Shown here: positions 51,464-60,167 of the stretch, in pieces
How the letters are laid out: every line of letters starts with the position of its first letter
How positions within the stretch are numbered: position 1 is the stretch's first letter
DNA from: JAKEFM01 sp035695825
Lineage (GTDB): Bacteria > Planctomycetota > UBA1135 > JAKEFM01
NCBI GenBank assembly: GCA_035695825.1
Contig: DASRRH010000022.1
Span: 1-64,000 of the forward strand
DNA length: 64,000 bases
Reading direction: 5' to 3'
Translations under genes and position numbers: made by a program
Notes under the pieces: model-generated
Seen by the model: the letters and a program-made list of their open reading frames with translations, nothing else
Database searches by the model: none
What the model was told of the DNA's origin: nothing

Positions 51464-51547
51464 TCCGTCCTCGCGGAGGTCGGCCCGCTCGAGGCGCTCG
51501 CCCGCCATCGACTTCACGGGGTAGCGCCAGAACTCAGCGACCCTCAT
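51464..51547 (-). pseudogene. N-terminal scrap of a MOSC-domain protein
   Basis: From an ATG at 51547: MRVAEFWRYPVKSMAGERLE, then RADLREDGI, the invariant opening of MOSC N-terminal beta-barrel proteins (WRYPVKSMxGE). After 28 residues homology ends. The rest of 51323-51648 holds nothing else. Confidence 0.65.
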
Positions 51548-51648
51548 GTGGGGAGGCCGAGGACCGCGAGGGTTCGGCGAGGGGGAGGATTCCGCCGCGT
51601 CCGAGCGAGACGGCGATCTCCCTCACGGCGCGGCTCTTCGGACGAGCG

Positions 51649-53232
51649 TCAACGCGTCCAGGAGAACCACCTCGTGAACGCCTTCCGGGCGGCCGGCGTC
51701 AGCCGCGTGCGGTTGTAGGCGTCCGCCGCCTGCTTGATCGCTTCGGCCTGGGTCGGGTACGGGTGAACGACTCCCGAGAGGGACTTCAGCCCTATCTTGG
51801 CGACGATGGCGAGGGTGAGCTCGCCGATCGTCTCGCCGGCGTGCCGGGCGACGATCGTCGCCCCGAGGATCTCATCGGTCCCCTTCCGGACGTGGACCTT
51901 GACGAAGCCCTCCTCCTCGCCGTCGGCGATCGCGCGGTCGACGTCGTCGAACCTCCGGACGAAAGTTTCGATCTCGATCCCCTTCTCCTTCGCGTCGCGC
52001 TCGTAGAGGCCGACATGCGCGATCTCGGGGTCGGTGAAGGTGGCCCATGGCATCGTCAGCGCGGAGAGCCTCTTCCTTCCGAGGAAGAGGGCGTTCTGGA
52101 TCACGATCCGGGCGGCGGCGTCGGCGGCATGGGTGAACTTCCAGGCCATGCAGACGTCGCCGGCGGCGTAGATGCGGGGATTGGTGGTCCGGAGGCAGTC
52201 GTTCACCTTGACGCCTGCGCGCGGGTCGTAGGCGACGCCCGCCGCCTCGAGGCCGAGCCCCTCGACGTTGGGCTGGCGCCCCGCCCCGGCGAGGATCTCG
52301 TCGACGACGACCGTCTCCTCTCGGCCCCCGCAGCCGAAGAGGATCGCCTTCCCCTGCGGCGTGCGCGTCACCTTCTTCGTCCTGCAGTCGAGGACGAGGC
52401 GGATCCCCTCCTTCTGGAACGCCCTCTGAACGATCCCGGCCGCGTCGGCGTCCTCGCGGTCGAGGAGGTGGCCCTTGTTGTGGAAGAGGACGACCTCGGA
52501 GCCGAGCCGGCGGAACGCCTGGGCCAGCTCGCAGCCGATCGGACCGCCCCCGATCACGGCGAGGCGGCGGGGGAGCTCGGTCAGGCTGAAGACCGTCTCG
52601 TTCGTGAGGAAGCCCGCCTCGGCGATCCCCTCGATCCCTGGGCTCGCCGCGCGCGCCCCCGTCGCGATCGCCGCCTTCCGGAATCGGAGAGTCTTCCCTC
52701 CGACCTCGACGCGGTCGGGGCCGGCGAAGCGCGCCTCCCCGAAGAAGACGTCGACGCCGAGGTCGCGGAACCGCGCCGCCCCGTCGTGGCGGCTGATCCT
52801 CGAGCGGATCTTCCGCATCCGCTCCATGACGGCGGGGAAGTCGGCCGCGACCTCCCCCCGGACGCGGATGCCGAGGTCGGCCGCGTCTCGGAGGTCGCCG
52901 AGGACGCGCGAGGAGCGGATCACGCACTTCGAGGGGACGCACCCGACGTTCAGGCAGTCGCCGCCGAGGAGGTGGCGCTCGACGAGGGCGACCTTCGCGC
53001 CGAGGGCGGCGGCCCCCGCCGCGGTGACGAGGCCCGCCGTCCCCGCGCCGAGGACGACGAGGTTGTAGCGCCCGGCCGGCTCGGGGTTCGCCCAGTCGGG
53101 GGGGCGGACGTTCGAGACGAGGGCCCGGTTGTAGGCGTCGTCGGGGAGGACGAGCGGCCCGGCGTGGCCTTCTCCGCGCCCGGGGCGCGGGCCCTGGGCG
53201 GAGGTCGCGAGCGCGGAGGGGGCGTCGTTCAT
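51649..53232 (-). CDS. FAD-dependent disulfide oxidoreductase, MerA/Lpd-like
   Basis: A 527-residue class I pyridine nucleotide-disulfide oxidoreductase. FAD loop VLGAGTAGLVTAAGAA, redox-active pair GGDCLNVGCVPSK, NAD(P) loop VIGGGPIGCELAQAF, second FAD contact YAAGDVC and the dimer domain with HPYPTQAEAIKQAAD. The HPYPTxxE sequence matches the class of mercuric-reductase-like proteins that accompany TVP38 membrane proteins, not true MerA (which has a CC tail) nor lipoamide dehydrogenase (HPHPTLSE). About 45 residues precede the FAD loop. Divergent from just such a TVP38 gene. Confidence 0.9.
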   Translation of the reverse strand: MNDAPSALATSAQGPRPGRGEGHAGPLVLPDDAYNRALVSNVRPPDWANPEPAGRYNLVVLGAGTAGLVTAAGAAALGAKVALVERHLLGGDCLNVGCVPSKCVIRSSRVLGDLRDAADLGIRVRGEVAADFPAVMERMRKIRSRISRHDGAARFRDLGVDVFFGEARFAGPDRVEVGGKTLRFRKAAIATGARAASPGIEGIAEAGFLTNETVFSLTELPRRLAVIGGGPIGCELAQAFRRLGSEVVLFHNKGHLLDREDADAAGIVQRAFQKEGIRLVLDCRTKKVTRTPQGKAILFGCGGREETVVVDEILAGAGRQPNVEGLGLEAAGVAYDPRAGVKVNDCLRTTNPRIYAAGDVCMAWKFTHAADAAARIVIQNALFLGRKRLSALTMPWATFTDPEIAHVGLYERDAKEKGIEIETFVRRFDDVDRAIADGEEEGFVKVHVRKGTDEILGATIVARHAGETIGELTLAIVAKIGLKSLSGVVHPYPTQAEAIKQAADAYNRTRLTPAARKAFTRWFSWTR

Positions 53233-53382
53233 CTATCGGATGGGGGGGCGTGGCGAGGGGGGATCATCCCGCCGGCCGCCGTGTCGCGGGAGGGAGGATC
53301 AGGCGGTCGGACCCCGCCCCCCCGACGATGAGGGAGTCGCGCTACTCGGGGCCGGGCAGGAGGTCGAGGGGCATGGGAGGGG

Positions 53383-54219
53383 ATGGATCCTACGATGTCG
53401 CCCGCGCCGCCGCGTTTCGGGCTCGGCCGGAAACGTCCGCGCCGAAGCCGCATCGAAGCCGTGTCGAAAGGGAACCGTCCCGTGATCGAGACCGCCTCGA
53501 GCCCCACCGTCGCCGCGACGCAGGCCCCCGCACGCGGGAAGAGGCTGGTCCGGGGGATCGTCGTCCTGGCGGCGATCGCCCTCCTCGTCCTCGTCGGCCG
53601 GAAGGCAGCCCCCCTCGTCCCGCGCTTCGCCGCGTGGGTGAACGGGCTCGGGTTCTGGGGCCCGGTCGCCTTCGTCGGCGGCTACACGCTCGCGGCGGTC
53701 GCGTTCATCCCCGGCTCCGTCCTCACGCTCGCGGCCGGGGCGATCTTCGGCCTCGCGAAGGGGACCGGCCTCGTCTTCCTCGGCGCGGTCCTCGGCTCCG
53801 TCGCGGCCTTCCTCGTCGCCCGCCACCTCGCGCGCGGGGCGGTCGAGCGGCGGCTCTCGGGGAACGAGAAGTTCGCCGCGATCGACCGCGCGGTCGGGAA
53901 GGAGGGGCGGAAGATCGTCCTCCTCCTGCGCCTCTCCCCCGTCTTCCCCTTCAACCTGCTCAACTACGCCCTCGGCCTGACCGGAGTCCGCTTCCGCGAT
54001 TACCTCCTCGGCTCGGTCGGGATGATTCCCGGGACGCTCCTCTACGTCTACTACGGCAAGGTCGCCGGCGACGTCTCCGCCCTGAGCGGCGGGGCGAGGA
54101 ACGAGAAGGGCGCGGGCGAATGGGTCGTCCTCGGCCTCGGTCTCGCGGCGACGCTGGTCGTCAGCGCGATCGTCGCGCGGACGGCCCGTCGTGCGCTTCG
54201 GGAGGCGACGGACACCTGA
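53383..54219 (+). CDS. TVP38/TMEM64 (VTT-domain) membrane protein
   Basis: A membrane protein of up to 278 residues. After a hydrophilic N-terminus a first helix (GIVVLAAIALLVLVG) leads into the VTT domain: FIPGSVLTLAAGAIFG, GLVFLGAVLGSVAAFLVARHLAR, then LLLRLSPVFPFNLLNYALGLTG and MIPGTLLYVYYGK. These are lipid-scramblase-like DedA relatives. The ATG at 53383 is close to its G-rich upstream. A GTG at 53461 (MSKGNRPVIE) is a good alternative and would remove a very basic 26-residue lead. Works alongside the divergent flavoprotein in many bacteria. Confidence 0.88.
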   Translation: MDPTMSPAPPRFGLGRKRPRRSRIEAVSKGNRPVIETASSPTVAATQAPARGKRLVRGIVVLAAIALLVLVGRKAAPLVPRFAAWVNGLGFWGPVAFVGGYTLAAVAFIPGSVLTLAAGAIFGLAKGTGLVFLGAVLGSVAAFLVARHLARGAVERRLSGNEKFAAIDRAVGKEGRKIVLLLRLSPVFPFNLLNYALGLTGVRFRDYLLGSVGMIPGTLLYVYYGKVAGDVSALSGGARNEKGAGEWVVLGLGLAATLVVSAIVARTARRALREATDT

Positions 54220-54245
54220 GCGGCGCGGGGCGGGGGAGGCCGGGA

Positions 54246-54259
54246 GGCGCCTTCGCGCC
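54246..54259. terminator. Small hairpin between convergent genes
   Basis: GGCGC-CTTC-GCGCC lies between the ends of the TVP38 and anti-sigma genes. Short and without a T-run. Confidence 0.3.
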
Positions 54260-54262
54260 GAT

Positions 54263-54511
54263 TCACCCCGACCGTCGGCGCGAGTCGAGGATGGCCCGGA
54301 CGAGCTCCTCCGGGACCTCCGGCGGGACCGGATCCTCGTCCCGGAGGCAGGCCCGCTTCCCGAGCGCGACCGTCTTCCGGTAGGACTCGAGGTAGTTCAC
54401 GCAGGACTCGCAGACCGCGAGGTGCTCCTCGAACCTCGCCCCCTCCGGAGCCGGGAGCTCCCCCGACAAGTAGTCGTGGATGAAGTCGTAGAGCTCGCGG
54501 CAGGTGATCAA
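54263..54511 (-). CDS. Zinc-finger anti-sigma factor
   Basis: An 82-residue cytoplasmic anti-sigma protein. TCRELYDFIHDYLSGELP and EEHLAVCESCVNYL contain the HxxxCxxC ZAS signature. No membrane helix is present, so the sensor may be redox or zinc state rather than an envelope signal. TTG start at 54511 overlaps the sigma-factor stop (TTGA). Confidence 0.85.
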   Translation of the reverse strand: MITCRELYDFIHDYLSGELPAPEGARFEEHLAVCESCVNYLESYRKTVALGKRACLRDEDPVPPEVPEELVRAILDSRRRSG

Positions 54512-55158
54512 GGCGTCCGGGCTCCGGCGAAGCGGGGGTTCAAGAGGGTTCGCAGGGCCTGTCGAGCCCGGTGCAGCCGGATCTTTACGACGTTGCTGTT
54601 CACGTCGAGGAGACGGGCGGTCTCCGCCGTGTCGAAGCCTTCGATGTCCCGGAGGAGGAGCACGTTTCGGTAGGACTCCGGGAGCCGGTCGATGCAGGAC
54701 CGGACGATCTGCCGGGTCTCCTGCCGCTCGAGGTTTTCCTCGGCGGACGTGCGCCATCCGGGCACGGGGTGGTCCGCCGCGTGGCCGTCCTCCCGGAACG
54801 TCGGGAGGAGGTCGTCGATCGACTCCTCGGGCTTCCGGCGACGCGATCGGAGCTTCATCAAGGCGGCGTTGACGACGATCCGGTGGAGCCAGGTCGAGAG
54901 GCGGGAGCCCCCCTCGAATCCCGCGAACGCCTTGAACGCGGAGAGGAAGGCGTCCTGGAGGGCGTCCTCCGCGTCGTGCGTCTGGGGGAGGAATCGCCGC
55001 GCGACCGCGAGCATCGGGCCGCCGAAGCGCCGGACCACCGTCTCGAACGCCGCGGCATCGCCGCGGCGGAGACCGCGGACGAGCGCCGCCTCCTCCTCGG
55101 CGGGGAGGATCCCGGGTTCCCTCGGGGCCTTCTCGTCCACCGACGGGAGTCGTAGCAT
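54508..55158 (-). CDS. ECF sigma-70 factor
   Basis: A 216-residue sigma factor. Region 2 is seen in VVRRFGGPMLAVARRFLPQ, DAEDALQDAFLSAFKAF and RLSTWLHRIVVNAAL. Region 4 is seen in RLPESYRNVLLLRDIEGFDTAETARLLDVNSNVVKIRLHRARQAL (residues 158-202). It pairs with the overlapping anti-sigma gene. The divergent PiT transporter gene starts 87 nt upstream and could be part of its regulon. Confidence 0.93.
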   Translation of the reverse strand: MLRLPSVDEKAPREPGILPAEEEAALVRGLRRGDAAAFETVVRRFGGPMLAVARRFLPQTHDAEDALQDAFLSAFKAFAGFEGGSRLSTWLHRIVVNAALMKLRSRRRKPEESIDDLLPTFREDGHAADHPVPGWRTSAEENLERQETRQIVRSCIDRLPESYRNVLLLRDIEGFDTAETARLLDVNSNVVKIRLHRARQALRTLLNPRFAGARTP

Positions 55159-55244
55159 CCCGCGTTCCACGGGGGCAAGAGGACCCCGGAAGACCCGTCG
55201 CCCCGCGCGCGCCGGAGCGCGCAATCCCTCCGAGCGAGACGGCC

Positions 55245-56438
55245 TTGTTCCCCCCTGACCTCGCGCCCGGCCCCTGGCTCCTCCCCTTCGCCGCCGGCTC
55301 CGCGCTCGCCCTCCTCTCCTTCGCGAACGGGGCGAACGACAACGGCAAGGGCGTCGCCACCCTCGTCGGCTCGGGGCTCGTCCCGATCCGCCGCGCGCTC
55401 CTCCTCGCCCTCGTTGCGACCGCCGCGGGGGGGCTCGCCGCGATCCTCTGGGGGCAGGGTCTCGCTCGCGCGTTCCGAGGTTTCGGCCTCGTCCCCTCCG
55501 CCGTGGCCGGCGATCCCTCCTTCCTCGCGTGCGCGGCGGGGGGCGCCGCTCTCGCCGTCCTCCTCGCCACGCGCCTCGCGCTCCCCGTCTCGACGACCCA
55601 CGCCCTCCTCGGCGGCCTGATCGGCGCGGGCCTCGTCTTCGCGCAGGGGGACCTCGCGCTCGGAGTCCTCGGCAACCGATTCGTCCTTCCCCTCCTCGCG
55701 AGCCCGGTCGTCGCCTCGGTCCTGGTCCTGGCGGTGCTCCCCATCGCGCGACGCGTCGACGGGATCTCGAGAGGCGAATCCGCCGTCGGGGTGGCCGGCT
55801 CCGACCCATGCGTCTGCGTCGAGCCGGCGGTCTCCCTCCAGGGTTCCGGGGCTTCGGCCGCTGCGGTCGCCGCGGCGAGCCCTCCCCTCTCCGTCGCTCG
55901 GCTCCGCGACTGCCTCCGCCTCTTCCCCGAGGGGCGCCGTTTCGTCCTCCCCGTCTCGGCCGTGCGCGTCGTGCTCGCTCCGGCCCTCCACTTCCTCGCC
56001 GGGGGCCTCCTCTCCTTCGCGAGGGGCCTCAACGACGCGCCCAAGATCGCGGCGATCGGCGTCGCCGCGGCGGGGCTCTCGGGCCGCGACTCGACCCTCC
56101 TCGTCTGCGCGGCGATGGCGATCGGGGGATGGCTCGCGGCCCGGGCGGTGACCCGCACGATGAGCGAGCGCCTGACGACGATCTCGGAAGGGAGTGGCCT
56201 GGCGGCGAGCCTCTCCTCGGCGGCGCTCGTCCTCGCTGCCTCCCGGTACGCGCTGCCGGTCTCGACGACGCACGTGACCTGCGGCGCGATCTTCGGGACG
56301 GGCCTCGCGCGGCGGGAAGTTCGCTGGAAGGTGATCGCGCGGATCGCGGGGGCTTGGGTCTTCACGCTCCCGGCCGCCCTCGTCCTCTCGGCGGCGCTCG
56401 CCTTCCTGTTCCGGGTCATCCGGGAATTTCGTGGGTGA
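55245..56438 (+). CDS. PiT-family inorganic phosphate transporter
   Basis: A 397-residue membrane transporter with the duplicated PHO4 signature. SFANGANDNGKGVATLVGSGL is in the first half and FARGLNDAPKIAAIGVAA in the second, each followed by the LPVSTTH motif (PVSTTHALLGGLIGAG and PVSTTHVTCGAIFGTG). A hydrophilic central loop lies near residues 170-230. It imports phosphate with protons or sodium. The TTG at 55245 is the only plausible start after the divergent sigma-factor promoter. Confidence 0.92.
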   Translation: MFPPDLAPGPWLLPFAAGSALALLSFANGANDNGKGVATLVGSGLVPIRRALLLALVATAAGGLAAILWGQGLARAFRGFGLVPSAVAGDPSFLACAAGGAALAVLLATRLALPVSTTHALLGGLIGAGLVFAQGDLALGVLGNRFVLPLLASPVVASVLVLAVLPIARRVDGISRGESAVGVAGSDPCVCVEPAVSLQGSGASAAAVAAASPPLSVARLRDCLRLFPEGRRFVLPVSAVRVVLAPALHFLAGGLLSFARGLNDAPKIAAIGVAAAGLSGRDSTLLVCAAMAIGGWLAARAVTRTMSERLTTISEGSGLAASLSSAALVLAASRYALPVSTTHVTCGAIFGTGLARREVRWKVIARIAGAWVFTLPAALVLSAALAFLFRVIREFRG

Positions 56439-56813
56439 CCCCGCCGGAAGGGCCCCCCCACGGGCGAGCCACGATGGCCGGCGGCACGACCCACGTGGGT
56501 CGGATTCGTGAGGTGCGCCGATCCCATGTCCGTCCGACTCAAGCAATTCCTTCGCCCTGGAGCCGGGGCCCTCACCGGGCGGCGCGGGATGGATTGCCTC
56601 GGAGCCCCCTTGCCGATCGCTCGTCCGATGGATGGGGGCATGCTCGCCTGACGCTGCGATGGATCGGACATCCTGTCCATCGGCGTTCGCCGCGAGGAGG
56701 GAGTCCTTCCCGCGAACTCCCCTGATCCGGCTCGTCCACGTCTCGATCTCGGCCCTTCCTCGCGCAACAGGCTAGAATGCGCCTCCCTCGACTCTGCGGA
56801 AGCGGGATCCAAG
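56439..56813. other. 375 bp without a gene
   Basis: No coding sequence is convincing. ATGGATCGGACATCCTGTCCATCG (about 56659-56682, given by position) holds the imperfect dyad GGACATCCTGTCC. The end, GAACTCCCCTGATCCGG, resembles the short flank after the retropepsin-PDZ tails, but over too few bases to claim. It should contain the promoter of the next gene. Confidence 0.4.
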
Positions 56814-58484
56814 ATGGGAATGCTCGCGGCTCACCTCCTTCTCCTTCTGGTCGCGTCCGGACCGTCCTCCCAGAGCCGGCTCACGCGCGCCGAGACGACC
56901 CCCGGCGGGGTCTTCTACCGGGAGAGGACGGCGCCAGCCGCCGCCTCCTTCGCGCTCGTCGCGAATCCGAACCCCTCGCCGATGGGTCTTCGGTGGACCT
57001 ACGCGAACCCTCCCGCCCTTCCCTGGATCGCCGAATCCGTTTCGGTGGGGGACACGGGAGCGTTCGCGTGGTTCGCACGGAACCTGAACGCGGAGGGGCT
57101 CTCGTTCGTCTCGACCACGGACGATGCGGGCTCGCCTCCCCTTCCGATCTACGAGGATCCGCTTCTCGGCGCCGACTTCGTCACCGCTCGCGCCGCCGCC
57201 GACGGCCCGGCGTGCGCGGTCGCCGTGATCGAGCCTGCGGGCTCGGGGATCCCCCACGCGCTCCGCTATTACAGCGGCTTCGCCGCCTCTCCCCTCTTCG
57301 CGGCGAGCGGGATCTTCCCGAATCCCTTCGAGATCGCGATCTCGGACGACGGCCGCTACGTCGCCGCGGGGTACACGGTCGGCGGGAACGCGGCCCAGGC
57401 CGCGGTCTTCGACGCGGCGTCGCCGACGCCCGCGGTCCCCGTCGTCCTCCTCAATGCGAGCTCGGCCGCGTTCCGCCAACTCGACATCTCCGGGGACGGC
57501 GGCACCGTCCTCCTCGCGTCGGACATCGCGGATCACGTCTTCGACCGGGCGAGCGGGGCACAGGTCTTCGCCGACTTCTCGACCGTCTCGCACGACGCGC
57601 ACTCGATCGACTTCGACGGGGGCGTCTTCGCGCGGGGCGGATTCGACCTCCGCGCCTGGATCCGGACGGGGGCGACCTACGTTCCGGTGCTCACGTTCAA
57701 CGATCCGAGCCTCGGGTTCCCCGTCTACACGGCGTGCGACGTCTCCGCGGACGGCTCGACGTTCGTCGCGGCCGCCTACGACGCGCTCAACAACTCCCTC
57801 TTCCGGGTCTACTGTTTCCAGGTCGCGCTCGCCGGATCGACCCTCCTCTGGACCTACGCGAACAACGGGAGCGGCGGGCTCCAGGACGTTCCCTCGGCGG
57901 TCTCCGTGTCGGACGACGGACGGTGGATCGGAGTCGGGTCGTGGGGCGCGCAGTTCAACCCTCATCCCGAAGCGCTTCTCTTCGACCGGATCGCGGGGAA
58001 CGTTCCGGTCGGCTCCGTCGACACGCCCGGTTCGGTCTTCGACCTCGACCTCTCTCCCGACGGGCAGTTCCTCGTCCTCGGCACGAAGGCCGTGCACGCG
58101 AACGTCCTCGGCAACGGCGGAGAGGCGTATTCCTTCGACCGCGGCGGGCAGGGCCACCGGGTGGTCGGGACCCCTTCGGTCGGACGGACGATCACGCTTC
58201 GCGCCGGCGGCGCCCCCGGGGACGTCGTCCTCCTTCTCCTCGGGGCGGCGCTCGCCGCTCCGATCCCGATCCCGGGACTCGCAGGGACCCTCGACCTCGA
58301 CCTCGCCCAGCTCTTCCTCCCTCCTCTCCTCGTCGGAGTCGTGCCTCCGGCCGGGATTCAATCGCTCCCGGTCGCGATCCCGAACGATCCGGCCCTCGTC
58401 GCGGCCGTGGTCTACTCGCAGACCGTGCGGATCGGCGGAGCGAGCGCGTTCGACAACCACTTGAAGCTTCCCGTGACCCCGTGA
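56814..58484 (+). CDS. Secreted WD40/PQQ-like beta-propeller protein with C-terminal module
   Basis: A 556-residue protein with a signal peptide (MGMLAAHLLLLLVASGPSS). Repeats of the propeller type follow: ISDDGRYVAAGYTVGG, ISGDGGTVLLASD, VSADGSTFVAAAYD, VSDDGRWIGVGSWG and LSPDGQFLVLGTKA, five blades that read SxDGxxxxxG. The last 100 residues (GRTITLRAGGAPGDVVLLLLG, LPVAIPNDPALVAAVVYSQT) form the same kind of small beta module that ends the proteins at 19908 and 60168. Probably extracellular; role unknown. Confidence 0.8.
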   Translation: MGMLAAHLLLLLVASGPSSQSRLTRAETTPGGVFYRERTAPAAASFALVANPNPSPMGLRWTYANPPALPWIAESVSVGDTGAFAWFARNLNAEGLSFVSTTDDAGSPPLPIYEDPLLGADFVTARAAADGPACAVAVIEPAGSGIPHALRYYSGFAASPLFAASGIFPNPFEIAISDDGRYVAAGYTVGGNAAQAAVFDAASPTPAVPVVLLNASSAAFRQLDISGDGGTVLLASDIADHVFDRASGAQVFADFSTVSHDAHSIDFDGGVFARGGFDLRAWIRTGATYVPVLTFNDPSLGFPVYTACDVSADGSTFVAAAYDALNNSLFRVYCFQVALAGSTLLWTYANNGSGGLQDVPSAVSVSDDGRWIGVGSWGAQFNPHPEALLFDRIAGNVPVGSVDTPGSVFDLDLSPDGQFLVLGTKAVHANVLGNGGEAYSFDRGGQGHRVVGTPSVGRTITLRAGGAPGDVVLLLLGAALAAPIPIPGLAGTLDLDLAQLFLPPLLVGVVPPAGIQSLPVAIPNDPALVAAVVYSQTVRIGGASAFDNHLKLPVTP

Positions 58485-58771
58485 ATTCGCGGAGGGGGAG
58501 GCGGAGCCGGGCCGTTCCCCTCCGGCAAGTCTGGCCGACCTCGGATCCGCGCGGCCACGGCTCGGGGGAGGGAGGATGAAGCGGTCGTAGGGAGGGGAGA
58601 CTCGGAGCGGGAGGTGGGGGAGCGCGCGCTCGGAGGCCGGACCGCTGCCATCCGCGCCCGCGCCTCCTTGACTACCGCGCCCTCCGCTTCTTAAGTCCCC
58701 GTCTTTCCCGGCGCCGGACCACCTGGAGTCCGCCCCGGGACGTCTCGAACGGCTTTTAGGGAGGCCCGACG

Positions 58772-59821
58772 ATGCGGAACTCCAGTGGCGGCTGGCGGTT
58801 CCTGGTGGCGGCGGTCCCGATCGCGTGGGCGCCTCAAGGCGGGGGGCTCGAGCCGACCCGGCCTCCGGTGCCGGGGGTGTGGGTCTCGGGGCAGGAGCTC
58901 GCCCTCCTCCCGACCAACGGGCCCGCGTGGGAGGCGCTGGAGGACGCAGCCAACGACCCGATGGGCCCGCCGGACCTGTCGGACCAGAACGACGACGCCG
59001 ACATCCTCGTCCTGGCCCGCGCGCTGGTCTACGCGCGGATCGGCGGGGACGCCTACCGCCAACAGGTCGTCGCCGCCTGCCGCGCGGCGATGGGGACCGA
59101 GCAGGGAGGCAACTGCCTCGCGCTCGGCCGCAACCTCTCGGGGTACGTGATCGCCGCCGACCTCGTCGGCCTGCCGCAGCCCCTCGACGTCGAGTTCCGG
59201 CATTGGGTGCGAAGCGCGCTCGGGGAAGAACTCGCTGGACGCACCCTGCGCTCGACGCACGAGGATCGCCCCAACAACTGGGGCACCCACGCCGGCGGCA
59301 GCCGGGCCGTGGTGGCGCGCTTCCTGGGGGACGAGGATGAGCTCGCCCAGGCCGCGCAGGTCTTCAAGGGATGGTTGGGCGACCGGCAGGCCTACGCCGG
59401 ATTCCAATACGGCGCGCGCTGGTGGCAGAACGACCGCACCGCTCCGGTCGGGATTAACCCGAGGGGGGCGCTGCGCGAAGGGCACTCGATCGCCGGGGTC
59501 CTCCCCGACGACCAGCGGCGCGGCGGTCCGTTCGTCTGGCCGCCGCCGCACGAGAACTACGTCTACGAGGCGCTCCAGGGAGCCCTCCTCCAGGCCGTCG
59601 TCCTCGACCGGGCCGGGTACGACGTCTGGGGCTGGGAGGACCGGGCGCTCCTGCGCGCCTTCCGGTGGCTCCACGAGGAGGCCGCGTTTCCCGCCGTGGG
59701 GGACGACACCTGGCAGCCGCACGTCGTCAACCGCGCCTACGGATGGAACTTCCCCGCTCCCGTCCCCTCGAACCCGGGGAAGAACGTCGGCTTCACGGAC
59801 TGGACGCACGGCCTCCCGTAG
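58772..59821 (+). CDS. Alginate-lyase-like secreted protein
   Basis: A 349-residue protein with a signal sequence (residues 1-20). The helical-toroid fold of alginate/heparinase-type lyases is suggested by LARALVYARIGGDAYRQQVV, CLALGRNLSGYVIAADLV and NNWGTHAGGSRAVVARFLGD. In the last, Asn, His and Arg fall where family members have their catalytic NNHG-type motif. WQPHVVNRAYGWNFP supplies a second His near the C-terminus. It would cleave an acidic polysaccharide by beta-elimination. The end, FTDWTHGLP, matches other family members. Confidence 0.75.
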   Translation: MRNSSGGWRFLVAAVPIAWAPQGGGLEPTRPPVPGVWVSGQELALLPTNGPAWEALEDAANDPMGPPDLSDQNDDADILVLARALVYARIGGDAYRQQVVAACRAAMGTEQGGNCLALGRNLSGYVIAADLVGLPQPLDVEFRHWVRSALGEELAGRTLRSTHEDRPNNWGTHAGGSRAVVARFLGDEDELAQAAQVFKGWLGDRQAYAGFQYGARWWQNDRTAPVGINPRGALREGHSIAGVLPDDQRRGGPFVWPPPHENYVYEALQGALLQAVVLDRAGYDVWGWEDRALLRAFRWLHEEAAFPAVGDDTWQPHVVNRAYGWNFPAPVPSNPGKNVGFTDWTHGLP

Positions 59822-59824
59822 TCG

Positions 59825-59838
59825 GCGGGCTCGCCCGC
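59825..59838 (+). terminator. Small hairpin after alginate-lyase-like gene
   Basis: GCGGGC-TC-GCCCGC directly after the stop codon; no T-run. Confidence 0.35.
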
Positions 59839-59911
59839 GAGGATCGACCGCGCGAGCGTCCGTAGAATCCGCCCCCTTCCCCGACCCGAGCCTTCGGGGC
59901 AGGAGACGAGC

Positions 59912-60025
59912 GTGTCGCGCCGGCCGGTGCTCTGGATCTTCTTCCTCTCGGGCGCCTCGGCGCTCGTCTACCAGGTCCTCTGGGCGCGCCGGCTCGGGCT
60001 CGTCTTCGGGAACAGGACGTTCTAG
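59912..60025 (+). pseudogene. N-terminal fragment of a spermidine-synthase-like membrane protein
   Basis: From a GTG at 59912 with AGGAG upstream: SRRPVLWIFFLSGASALVYQ then VLWARRLGLVFGNRTF and a TAG. FLSGAxALVYQVxWxRxLGLVFGNT is the opening of large polytopic proteins ending in a spermidine-synthase-like domain. Only 37 residues remain and nothing related follows. The remaining bases to 60167 are empty. Confidence 0.7.
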
Positions 60026-60167
60026 TCCAGAGTCTTCGCGTTGTCCGGATGGCTCGTAAAGCGACTTCGTAACAAGGACCCCTCCACCGCGCTCCGCGCG
60101 CGAGTCCGAGGGCGGCCCGACGACGCGCGAATCCGGACGCCTCCGTCCCGCGGGAGGAGCGAAACCC

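Noticed and set aside
51649..53232. True mercuric reductase
   Set aside because: No N-terminal HMA domain and no vicinal Cys pair at the C-terminus; no mer genes nearby.
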